From contig NZ_JAGIAG010000001.1 of NCBI RefSeq assembly GCF_017744955.1, positions 372,001 through 436,000 on the forward strand: DNA of 64,000 nucleotides. The letters run 5' to 3'. Both the position numbers and the translations under genes were made by a program. The notes beneath the pieces are model-generated. The model was not told the origin of the DNA, did not search any database, and saw only the letters and a list, made by a program, of their open reading frames with translations. This DNA is from Dokdonella sp. GTDB taxonomy: Bacteria > Pseudomonadota > Gammaproteobacteria > Xanthomonadales > Rhodanobacteraceae. Positions 37,011 through 45,254 of the stretch are shown piece by piece; position 1 is the first letter of the stretch, and each line of letters starts with the position of its first letter.

Positions 37011-37042
37011 GCAAAGAGCCCGGGTTTCCCCGGGCTCTTTGC
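37011..37042 (-). terminator. Intrinsic terminator of the ExeM-like nuclease gene
   Basis: Arms GCAAAGAGCCCGGG and CCCGGGCTCTTTGC form a perfect 14-bp stem with a 4-base loop, 20 bases beyond the nuclease stop. On the minus strand the stem is followed by TTTTTGG. This is a textbook Rho-independent terminator. Confidence 0.9.
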
Positions 37043-37062
37043 GTCCAGCTTCTTCTTCGAAC

Positions 37063-40000
37063 TCAGTTCGGCAACAGCGACAGCCACGGCGCGCCGTCGA
37101 CTTCGCGGATGCGCAGGCGGACCAGGCGGCTGGCGTCGCTGCGCTCGGTCGCCTGCAGCGAGGCGCTGCCGGCGGCGAGGCGGACGTAGCCGTCGGCCGC
37201 GGCCGGCGTGGCCGACTGCCAGGCGAGATCGAGCGGCGCGGCGGCCAGGTCGACCGTGCGCCATTCGCCGCGCTGCGGGCGGCCCTGCGCGTCGCGCAGC
37301 GTCAGGCGCAGCGCGTGCTGCGTGCCGAAGCGCGCCAGTTCGATCGCGAACGCGGACGTGCCGTCGGTCGTCTCGCCGCGCGCGACCTCGACCGGCATCG
37401 CGCCGAGGCGGTCGAGCAGGGCGGCCTCGACCTGCAGCTGCGCGCTGACGAAGCCCGCACCGTCGCCGGCGAGCGGCTGCGTCGCGGCCGCGTCGTCGAA
37501 GCCGTCGCGGAAGATCACGATGATCGTCGCCGGCGTGTCGGTGGCGCTGTTGTTGGCCGGGTTCGGATCGACCACGCCGCCGCCGACGGTCGCGCTGGCG
37601 CTCTGCACGATGACCTCGCCGGCGCCGCCTTGCACGGTCGCCGAGTAGGTGTAGATCGCGCGCGTGCCGGGCGGCAGCGTGGCGCTGTCGCTGAGCGTGT
37701 CGCCGTTGCCGCCGGCGCAGGTCGCCGTGCCGGTCGGCGCGCAGGTCCAGCTGCCGTCGCCGAGCTCGGCCGGCAGCGCGTCGTGCACGTTCACCGTCGC
37801 CGTCGCGGTGCCGCCGACGTGCTTGACCTCGATCACGGTGTTCAGCGTGTCGCCGACCTGCGCGTACTCGCGCGCGTCGGTGATGCTGACCTCGATGTCG
37901 GCCTCGGCGGCGACGCCGGTGCCGCTCAGCGTGAACGCGCCGCTGCTCGCCGCGTTCGTGCCGAGGGTGAAGCTCTGGCTGGCCGGACCGGTCGCGCTCG
38001 GCGTGAAGACGTAGGCGAGGTCGCAGCTCGCACCCGGCGCCAGCGTGATCGGCATGCTCATGCCGCAGCTGCCGCCGTTGCGGGCGAACGGTGCGGTCGC
38101 TTCGGTGAGGCTGGTCACGTCGAGCGCGGCGTTGCCGCTGTTGCCGAGCGTGATCGTGCGCAGCGTGCTGCTGCTGCCGACGGTCTGGCTGCCGAAATCG
38201 ACCGCGTTCGGCGTGACCGTGAGCTGGCCCTGCGGCGCGGCCTGGACCTGCGTGGTCGCGGTCGCGCTGTTGTTGGCCGTGCTCGGATCGTTGGTGCTCG
38301 AGCCCGCGGTCGCGGTGTTCGTCAGCTGCGCGCCGCCGGCGACGTGCGAATCGACCTTGACTACCAGCGTGAATGCGGCATTGCCGGGCGCGAACGTGGC
38401 GTTGCTGCACGAGACGGTGCCGGCCGCGCCGACCGCCGGCGTGGTGCACGACCAGCCCGCCGCCGGGGCGAGCGAGACGAAGGTCGTGTCGGCCGGCAGG
38501 GTGTCGCTCAGGGTCGCCGCCGCGGCGACGCTCGGGCCGGCGTTGGTCAGCGTGATCGCGTAGCTGAGATTGCTGCCGGCGACGACCGGATCGGGCGTGT
38601 CGGTCATCGTCAGCGAAAGATCGGCGCGGGTGTTGATCGTCGTCGTCGCGAGCGCCGAGTTGTTGGCGGTATTGGGATCGTTCGCCGCACTGGTGTTGAA
38701 CACGCTTTGCAGCGTGGTGCCATTGGCGAGATCCGGCGCGATCGAGACGGTCAAGGTGAACTGCGCGCTACCGCTGGCGAACGAGGCGATGCTGCAGTCG
38801 ACCGTGCCGGCGGCGCCGACCGCCGGCGTGGTGCACGACCAGCCGGCCGCCGCGCTCAGCGAGACGAAGCGCGTGCCGCTCGGCAGCGGGTTGGTCCACG
38901 CCGCCGTGGTCGCCGCGGCCGAGCCGCTGTTGGCGACGGTGACGGTGTAGACGAGCTGGCCGCCGGCGGTGGCGGGGTCGGGCGCGTCGACGACGGTGAT
39001 GGCGACGTCGCTGGTGCCGCCGGCGGCCGGGAACAGGCCGATCAGCACCGGGTTGTGGTCGGAGGCGCGATACGGCGAATTCGGGATCCACAGGCTGCGC
39101 GGCGGCGTCAGCGCGGAGCCGTCGGGCTCTTCGTCGAACGTGGCCTCGCCGACGTCCTTGATGTCGTCGTTGTAGTCGAACAGCGGCACTTCGTCGGCGT
39201 TGATGTGCCAGGTCGCCGCGCCGGTGACCTGGCTGGCGAGGCTGGTGCTGGCCAGCGCGTAGTCGATGTGGCCGAGCTGGCCGTCGAACAGGTAGGAGTA
39301 CTCGCCGGGAGCGCCGTGGCTGCTGACCAGGTCGTCGTACCCGCTGGAGGCGAGCGTCGTGATCGGCGTTTCCTTCGCGTTCGAGTTGAAGTCGCCGAGC
39401 AGCAGCACGTCGGCGTCGCCGCCGGCCGCCGGGATCACGGTCGAATTGATCCAGCTCACCAGGCGGTTCACCTGCTGCGTGCGCCGCGCGGCGTAGCAGG
39501 ACTGGCCGTCGCCGGTGTCGACGTCGGCGCCGCTGGCGTCGGTGCAGCGCTTGGACTTCAGGTGGTTCGCGATCGCCGTGAAGCGCTGGCCGACGGCCGG
39601 GTTGGCCGTATCGACGACGTCGAAGGTCTGCGCCAGCGGCGGACGGTCGTGGATCGAATTGGTGTCGATGCGCGCCGAGCCGAACGGGGCGACCACGCCG
39701 GTGCGGTAGATCATCGCGACGCGGATCGCGTCGGTACCGATCGAGCCGCCGGTGTCGACGCGGGTGTAGGCGTGGCCGTTGGCGCAGCGCGCGTTGACCG
39801 CGGTGACGAGATCGTTGATCGCGTTCTGCGCCGGATCGTTTTCGATTTCCATCAGCGCGATGACGTCGGCGTTCAGTCCGCACAGCGCGATCGAAGTCCG
39901 CTCGCGCTGGCGCACCAGCTCGGCGGCGCTGTCGGCGCCGCGGCAGTCCATCGTGCCGGACGGGCCGCAGCTGCCGGACGAGGTGCTGGCGGTGGTGTCG

Positions 40001-42357
40001 ATCGTGGTGAAGTAGTTCAGCACGTTGGCGCTGGCCACCTTGATCGCGCCGCCGACCGTCGGCGCCGTCGTCGGGCGCGGATTGGCCGCGGTGAACGTGG
40101 CCGGACGCGCGAGCGTCGGCCGGATGCGCCACGCGTCGGTGCCGCTGGCGCCGGCGAAGGACCAGTGCAGCACGCCGGTCAGACTTTGCACCTTGTCGCC
40201 GCTGCGGAAGAAGTCGGCGCCCTGCGTGCCGGCCGAGAAGCCGCCGTTCGCGTGCGGGTGGTAGACGTACTGGCTGCCTTCGGGCAGCGTCAGCGGCCAG
40301 TTGTCGACGTTGTTGGTGTCGTCGAGGATCACGCGCTTGCGCGCCAGCGTGTCCAGATGCGCGGTGTAGCCGGCGGTGCTCGGCGCGTTGGTCTCGGTGA
40401 ACTGGTACGGCTGCGAGCCCGGATACAGGATGATCTGGCCGAAGCGGGCGAGCTGGAAGAATTCCGACACGAGCAAGGTGTCGGTGTAGGTGACCAGCAT
40501 GCCTTCGCGCGCTTCGTAGAACGCATCGAGGTTGCCGCTGATCGGCAGCGTGATCGGCGTCGGCGTGACTTCGGAAAGGTGATTGCCGGCCTCGGTGACG
40601 AGCACCGCGGTCGGCGTCGAGGCGGTGATCTGGGTCATGCCGAAGTATTCCGACACGGTGCCCGACGCGCGCACGCGCTGGCCTTCGGCGACCGCGACCG
40701 GACAGGCGCCGCAGAACACGAAGATGCCTTCGGAAGTGGCCGGATCGGCGTCCGCGTCGGCGTCCTCTTCCTGCAGGAAGAAGCCGGACAGACCGCCGGT
40801 GCCCTGGTAGCTGGCGGTGACGACGCCTTCGACCGACACGTTCGCGCCGACCATCGGCGAGGTCGCGCCGTTGCCCTGCACGTCGTGGATGCGTTCGCCG
40901 TCCGGCACGTCGTCGTTGACGATGGTGCCGACGCCCTCGCCGTCGGCGACGAGCGCGCCGACGACGTTGGTCACGCGCACGAAGAAGCGCTCGTCCGGCT
41001 CCGGCGTGGTGTCGCCGTTGACGGTGACGTCGAAGGTGTAGGTCGAGGTGCCGGCCGCGATCGTCTGGCCGGTCAGCGATTTGGCGATGTAGTCCGACGG
41101 CGCGGTCGCGCTGTCGTCGGCGGTGGCGATGTCGAACGTGACGCCGCCGGTCGGCGCCGGCGCGGACAGGCTGACGGTGAAGGTGTAGGTGGAGCTGCCG
41201 CTGTTCAGTTCGTCGTGGCTGACGTCGTCGATGCTGAGCATCAGCCCGCCGTCGTCGTTCTGGATCGTGCCGATGCCGGTGCCGACCGACACCGTCGCGC
41301 CGACGACATTGAACAGGTTGACCGAGAACTGCTCGTCCGGCTCCGGCGTGGTGTCGCCGTTGACCTGGACCTCGAAGGTGTAGCTGGTGGCGCCGGCGGG
41401 AATCGTCTGCGCGGTCAGCGAGCGCGCGGCGTAGTCGGACGGCGCCGTCGCGGTCGCGTCGGCGGTGGCGATGTCGAAGGTGACGCCGCCGGCCGGCGCC
41501 GGTTCGGAGAGGGTGACGGTGAAGGCGAATGCAGTGGTGCCGCTGTTGCCTTCGAGGTGCGAGACGTCGTCGATCGAGATCGACGGCTGCGCGGCGCTGC
41601 CGTGCGGCGTGACCGAGAAGTCGTCGATCGACAGGCCGTGGTCGGCGCCGGACTGGTCCGGGTCGGACCAGCGCAGCAGGATCTCGGCACCGTCGGGAAT
41701 GTCGAGGTCGCTGATCGTCGCCACGCGCGCGAGGCGGTTCGCGGCGAGGTTGCCGTTCAACGCGCCGGCCGTGCCGCCGGTGACCGGACTGGTGAAGTCC
41801 AGCGCCGCGATCGCGGTGCCGGCGGCCTGGAAATCGGCCAGCGAGCCGGTGACGGTCGGCGTGCCGATCAGGTACGAGAAGGCCACGGTCTGCGCGGCGG
41901 CGGCGCTGTTGCGCCACTGCTCGCCGGTGTAGGCGACGTCCAGCGAGGTGATCGTGCCGCCGGTGTGGTTCTGCAGGCGCACGCCCCAGAAGAAGTTTCC
42001 GGCGGCGGCGTTGCTCGAACCGACCGAACCGAGCGCGCGGTCGGAATCGCCGGCCGTGCCGTAGCTGTACAGGTTGCCGCTGTTGCTGGCACCGGTGTCG
42101 GCGACGATCGTCGTGCCGCTGCCGGTGCGCGCGTGGAACCAGCCCGGCAGGGTGGAATTGTTGGTCCAGGTCGCGTTGCCGCTGGCGGGCAGCGTGTTGA
42201 AATTCTGCGTGTAGGCGACGTCGAGCGCGGTCAGCGAGACCTGCGCGAACGCCGGCGTGGAAGCCAGCGCCAACACGGACAAGGCGAGCACGCGCACGGG
42301 CGTACGCCAGGCAATGGCTCGCGACCACGGCGAGCGCGGAGGACTGAACAAGTTCAC
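37063..42357 (-). CDS. Secreted ExeM/NucH-type nuclease with Calx-beta and DUF11 repeats and a GFD motif
   Basis: Exported DNase of 1764 residues. The GTG at 42357 is preferred because it starts a normal signal peptide (cleavage STPAFA-QV). Domains in order: an N-terminal beta domain (about 40-250); two Calx-beta repeats (about 254-485, SIDDVSHLEGNSGTTAF and SIDDVSHDELNSGSSTY); an OB-fold (about 489-600, IHDVQGNGATSPMVGANVSV); an endonuclease/exonuclease/phosphatase domain (about 769-1106) with NVLNYF, ALMEIEND, LLLGDFNSN and ASDHNPV; two DUF11 repeats (about 1119-1365); a choice-of-anchor D/ASPM-like domain (about 1375-1489, VDFGSQTVGSSSTLRTI); another DUF11-like domain; the motif VIFRDGFDD (about 1612-1620); and a 145-residue C-terminal beta domain. 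ExeM-type enzymes degrade extracellular DNA in biofilms. Cysteines in the nuclease domain fit an extracellular location. Confidence 0.9.
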   Translation of the reverse strand: MNLFSPPRSPWSRAIAWRTPVRVLALSVLALASTPAFAQVSLTALDVAYTQNFNTLPASGNATWTNNSTLPGWFHARTGSGTTIVADTGASNSGNLYSYGTAGDSDRALGSVGSSNAAAGNFFWGVRLQNHTGGTITSLDVAYTGEQWRNSAAAAQTVAFSYLIGTPTVTGSLADFQAAGTAIAALDFTSPVTGGTAGALNGNLAANRLARVATISDLDIPDGAEILLRWSDPDQSGADHGLSIDDFSVTPHGSAAQPSISIDDVSHLEGNSGTTAFAFTVTLSEPAPAGGVTFDIATADATATAPSDYAARSLTAQTIPAGATSYTFEVQVNGDTTPEPDEQFSVNLFNVVGATVSVGTGIGTIQNDDGGLMLSIDDVSHDELNSGSSTYTFTVSLSAPAPTGGVTFDIATADDSATAPSDYIAKSLTGQTIAAGTSTYTFDVTVNGDTTPEPDERFFVRVTNVVGALVADGEGVGTIVNDDVPDGERIHDVQGNGATSPMVGANVSVEGVVTASYQGTGGLSGFFLQEEDADADADPATSEGIFVFCGACPVAVAEGQRVRASGTVSEYFGMTQITASTPTAVLVTEAGNHLSEVTPTPITLPISGNLDAFYEAREGMLVTYTDTLLVSEFFQLARFGQIILYPGSQPYQFTETNAPSTAGYTAHLDTLARKRVILDDTNNVDNWPLTLPEGSQYVYHPHANGGFSAGTQGADFFRSGDKVQSLTGVLHWSFAGASGTDAWRIRPTLARPATFTAANPRPTTAPTVGGAIKVASANVLNYFTTIDTTASTSSGSCGPSGTMDCRGADSAAELVRQRERTSIALCGLNADVIALMEIENDPAQNAINDLVTAVNARCANGHAYTRVDTGGSIGTDAIRVAMIYRTGVVAPFGSARIDTNSIHDRPPLAQTFDVVDTANPAVGQRFTAIANHLKSKRCTDASGADVDTGDGQSCYAARRTQQVNRLVSWINSTVIPAAGGDADVLLLGDFNSNAKETPITTLASSGYDDLVSSHGAPGEYSYLFDGQLGHIDYALASTSLASQVTGAATWHINADEVPLFDYNDDIKDVGEATFDEEPDGSALTPPRSLWIPNSPYRASDHNPVLIGLFPAAGGTSDVAITVVDAPDPATAGGQLVYTVTVANSGSAAATTAAWTNPLPSGTRFVSLSAAAGWSCTTPAVGAAGTVDCSIASFASGSAQFTLTVSIAPDLANGTTLQSVFNTSAANDPNTANNSALATTTINTRADLSLTMTDTPDPVVAGSNLSYAITLTNAGPSVAAAATLSDTLPADTTFVSLAPAAGWSCTTPAVGAAGTVSCSNATFAPGNAAFTLVVKVDSHVAGGAQLTNTATAGSSTNDPSTANNSATATTQVQAAPQGQLTVTPNAVDFGSQTVGSSSTLRTITLGNSGNAALDVTSLTEATAPFARNGGSCGMSMPITLAPGASCDLAYVFTPSATGPASQSFTLGTNAASSGAFTLSGTGVAAEADIEVSITDAREYAQVGDTLNTVIEVKHVGGTATATVNVHDALPAELGDGSWTCAPTGTATCAGGNGDTLSDSATLPPGTRAIYTYSATVQGGAGEVIVQSASATVGGGVVDPNPANNSATDTPATIIVIFRDGFDDAAATQPLAGDGAGFVSAQLQVEAALLDRLGAMPVEVARGETTDGTSAFAIELARFGTQHALRLTLRDAQGRPQRGEWRTVDLAAAPLDLAWQSATPAAADGYVRLAAGSASLQATERSDASRLVRLRIREVDGAPWLSLLPN

Positions 42358-42619
42358 GAATGCACCCCGAATCAAGACGGAAACGATGAAATCCCCAGGC
42401 CCCTGCCGAAGCGTCGGCCGTCGCCATCCGGCGATGACGCGACCCGCTGCCCGCAACGAGCGCGCCTAGGTTACCTGCTAAGCATGGCGGGCGGATACGA
42501 CAGGGCGGTTACGCTGTGTGGCGACGCGCGGCCGCCGCGTCTGGCGAGTTTCGACGCGAAACGGCGTAGTTCCGGCAAAGCAGGTCCGTCGCGGACCTGC
42601 GCTCGCCAGGGAGTCCGCC

Positions 42620-43795
42620 ATGTCCCGCTGGAATCCGTTTCCCGCCTGCGTCCCGCACCGTCCGTCGCAGGCGTTCCGCGCCGTCGCGCTGGGACTCCTG
42701 CTCGCCGCCGCGCCGGCGCTGCAGGCGGTCGAACTGGACCCGGACTACGATCCGAGCGTCAACGGCCTGGTCTACAAGATCGCGTTGCAGCCGGACGGCA
42801 AGGCCGTCGTCGCGGGTTCGTTCACGACGGTCGGCGGGCAGCCGCGCGCCGCCGTCGCGCGCCTCGGCACCGACGGCAGCCTGGATGGAAGCTTCAACTC
42901 CGCGATCGCCTCCGGCACCGCCTTCGACGCGATCGTGCAGGCGGACGGCAAGATCGTCATCGGCGGCAGCTTCGCCAGCAATCTCGCGCGGCTGACGCCG
43001 AGCGGCACGGTCGACTTCAGCTTCGCCGCGATCGTCAACGCGACGGTGCGCACCGTGTTCCAGCAGGACGACGGCAGGATCCTGATCAGCGGCTATTTCA
43101 GCCAGGTCAACAGCACCCCGCACAGCTACATCGCGCGCCTGAACAGCGACGGCAGCCTCGACGACAGCATGAGCCTGTCGCTCGACGACGTGGCCTACGC
43201 CGTCGCGCAGCAGGACGACGGAAAGCTGCTGATCGCCGGTGCTTTCACCCAGGTGGGCAACAGCGCGCGAAAGAACCTGGCGCGCATCAACACCGACGGC
43301 AGCCTCGACACCGGCTTCGTTCCGCCGGACCTGGGCGGCGGAAGCTACGCGATCGCGGTGCTGCCGGACGGCAAGATCATGATCGGCGGCTGGTTCGCCA
43401 CGCAGCGCCACTACCTCGCCCGCCTGAACGCCGACGGCAGCCTCGACACCGGGTTCAACCTGCCGTTCAACAGTGCGGTGTACTCGCTGCATCTGCAGCC
43501 GGACGGGAAGCTGCTGGTCGGCGGCGATTTCACCAACATCGGTCCGCTGAGCGTCACCCGCATGGCGCGTCTGCTGGCCGACGGAACTCCGGACACCGCG
43601 TTTCCCGTGAGGCTCAACAGCGGCCTCTACAGCATGGCCGCGGAACAGGGCGGCCAGCTCCTGATCGGCGGAAATTTCAGCTCGGTGAACGACACCGCCC
43701 GCAGCGGCGTGGCGCGTCTGCTCGACAGCGATCGCCTCTTCGCCGACGGGTTCGACGGCGATGGAGCGCGCGGACGGGAATCGTCGATGCAATGA
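42620..43795 (+). CDS. Exported delta-60 repeat (DUF5122) beta-propeller protein with GFD motif
   Basis: A secreted protein of 391 residues with a signal peptide ending PALQA-VE (about residue 35). About seven copies of the delta-60 repeat follow: ALQPDGKAVVAG, IVQADGKIVIGG, FQQDDGRILISG, AQQDDGKLLIAG, VLPDGKIMIGG, LQPDGKLLVGG and EQGGQLLIGG. Each is followed about 20 residues later by LN(T/S)DGSLD-type loops, predicting a seven-bladed propeller. The C-terminus is SDRLFADGFDGDGARG plus a few residues. AGGGAG precedes the ATG at 42620. It is divergent from the nuclease gene across 262 bases, where the two may share regulation. The function is unknown; similar proteins are usually secreted. Confidence 0.87.
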   Translation: MSRWNPFPACVPHRPSQAFRAVALGLLLAAAPALQAVELDPDYDPSVNGLVYKIALQPDGKAVVAGSFTTVGGQPRAAVARLGTDGSLDGSFNSAIASGTAFDAIVQADGKIVIGGSFASNLARLTPSGTVDFSFAAIVNATVRTVFQQDDGRILISGYFSQVNSTPHSYIARLNSDGSLDDSMSLSLDDVAYAVAQQDDGKLLIAGAFTQVGNSARKNLARINTDGSLDTGFVPPDLGGGSYAIAVLPDGKIMIGGWFATQRHYLARLNADGSLDTGFNLPFNSAVYSLHLQPDGKLLVGGDFTNIGPLSVTRMARLLADGTPDTAFPVRLNSGLYSMAAEQGGQLLIGGNFSSVNDTARSGVARLLDSDRLFADGFDGDGARGRESSMQ

Positions 43796-43815
43796 GCGCG
43801 CAGCGCGCGCTCATT
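43791..43815. terminator. Convergent terminator whose arms contain both stop codons
   Basis: AATGAGCGCGC (43791-43801) and GCGCGCTCATT (43805-43815) form a perfect 11-bp stem with a 3-base loop, followed by TT on the plus strand. The left arm contains the TGA of the delta-60 gene, and the right arm contains the complement of the mnmE TGA, so one hairpin serves two convergent genes. Confidence 0.65.
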
Positions 43816-45211
43816 TTCCGATGCAGAACGAGGCGAAGATCTCGCCGAGCAGGTCGTCGCTGCTGAACTCGCCGGTGATCTCGCCGAGGAATTGCTGCAC
43901 CTGGCGCAGCTCCTCGGCGGCGAGCTCGCCGGCGCGCTGCCGGTTCAACGCGTCATCGGCGGCGGCGAGGCGCGCGCGCGCGCGTTCGAGTGCGGCGACG
44001 TGACGCGCGCGTGCGCTGAACGCTCCGCCGGCGTCCTCGACGCCGGCGCGGCGCTTCAGCTCGGCGGCAAGGCGGTCGAGCCCGGCGCCGCTTTTCGCCG
44101 ACAACCACAGATGCGTGCGTCCTTCGCGCTGCTCGACGCGCGGGTGGTCGCCGGCGAGATCGATCTTGTTGTGCACGACCAGACGTTCCACCTCGGGCGG
44201 AAGCTCGGCGAGCAGGTCGAGATCGTTCGCCACGTGCGCATCGTCGCTGACCAGGATCGCCAGATCGGCGCGTTCGAGCTCGGCGCGCGCGCGGCGGATG
44301 CCTTCGCGCTCGACGTGATCGCCGGCCTCGCGCAGGCCGGCGGTGTCGACCAGGGTCAGCGCGACGCCGTCGAGGTCGATCGTCTCGCGCAGCACGTCAC
44401 GCGTGGTGCCGGCGACGTCGGTGACGATCGCGCGTTCGCTGCGCGAGAGCGCGTTCATCAGGCTCGACTTGCCGACGTTCGGCCGGCCGACGATGACCAC
44501 GTGCAAACCGTCGGCGAGGCGCACGCCGCGGCGCGTGGCGGCGAGCAGCTCGTCGAGGCGCGTCCGCAGCGCGGCGAGATCCGCGGCCAGCTCGGGCGTG
44601 GCGAGGAAGTCGATCTCGTCTTCGGGGAAATCGATCGCCGCCTCGATCCACACGCGCAGGCGCACGACCGCTTCGACCAGCGCGTGGACGCGCTCGGAGA
44701 ATTCGCCGTCGAGGCTGCGCTGCGCCGCGCGCGCCGCCGCGGCGGAGCCGCTGGCGACGAGGTCGGCGACGGCTTCGGCCTGGGCCAGGTCGAGCTTGCC
44801 GTTCAGGAAGGCGCGTTCGGAGAACTCGCCCGGCCGCGCATGGCGCGCCCCGAGTTCGAGCGTTCGCGCGAGCAGCAGGCGCAGCACGACCGGGCTGCCG
44901 TGCGTGTGCAGTTCGAGCACGTCCTCGCCGGTGTAGGAACGCGGCGTGGGAAAGAACAGCAGAAGGCCGCGATCGATCGGGTCGCCGGCGACGTCGCGGA
45001 ACGCAGCGTAGTGCGCGTGACGCGGACGCGGTTCGCGGCCGAGCAGGGTTCGCGCGATGGTCGGCGCGAGCGGACCGGATACACGCAGCACGCCGACGCC
45101 GCCGACACCGGGCGCGCTGGCCACGGCGGCGATGGTCTCGGAGGGAACCACGGCGTTCGTCCCTGAATGCGGCGTCGAAGTCGCGCGAGCGGAATGGGAG
45201 TTCGGCTGCAT
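43811..45211 (-). CDS. mnmE: tRNA-5-carboxymethylaminomethyl-uridine GTPase MnmE
   Basis: GTPase that, with MnmG, modifies U34 of tRNAs reading A/G-ending codons; 466 residues. The N-terminal folate-binding domain begins ETIAAVASAPGVGGVGVLRVSG. The helical domain holds the G domain at about 225-385, with GRPNVGKSS (G1), TTRDV (G2), DTAGLRE (G3), NKID (G4) and SAKSG (G5). The C-terminal FCIGK, with the essential Cys, is intact. An extra 22 residues precede the usual N-terminus, so the true start could be slightly downstream. It lies next to yidC in the standard origin-proximal order. Confidence 0.96.
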   Translation of the reverse strand: MQPNSHSARATSTPHSGTNAVVPSETIAAVASAPGVGGVGVLRVSGPLAPTIARTLLGREPRPRHAHYAAFRDVAGDPIDRGLLLFFPTPRSYTGEDVLELHTHGSPVVLRLLLARTLELGARHARPGEFSERAFLNGKLDLAQAEAVADLVASGSAAAARAAQRSLDGEFSERVHALVEAVVRLRVWIEAAIDFPEDEIDFLATPELAADLAALRTRLDELLAATRRGVRLADGLHVVIVGRPNVGKSSLMNALSRSERAIVTDVAGTTRDVLRETIDLDGVALTLVDTAGLREAGDHVEREGIRRARAELERADLAILVSDDAHVANDLDLLAELPPEVERLVVHNKIDLAGDHPRVEQREGRTHLWLSAKSGAGLDRLAAELKRRAGVEDAGGAFSARARHVAALERARARLAAADDALNRQRAGELAAEELRQVQQFLGEITGEFSSDDLLGEIFASFCIGK

Positions 45212-45254
45212 TCGAGGAGTCCGCAGCGGCCATCCGTGGCCGCACGTTTCACCG

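Larger units (their letters stand above)
36705..37062. other. Intergenic region with hairpin repeat and terminator
   Basis: No gene is supported in this 358-base gap between recC and the large nuclease, both on the minus strand. It contains the second copy of the CTCGCAGAG hairpin repeat and, at its right end, the intrinsic terminator of the nuclease gene. The recC promoter must lie in the left half, but I cannot identify its hexamers. Confidence 0.65.

Noticed and set aside
36943..43866. A 2307-codon open frame on the plus strand, antisense to the nuclease gene
   Set aside because: It is a shadow of the high-GC nuclease gene: Arg/Gly/Ala/Val-rich with no domain, while the opposite strand has a full set of recognisable domains and a signal peptide.
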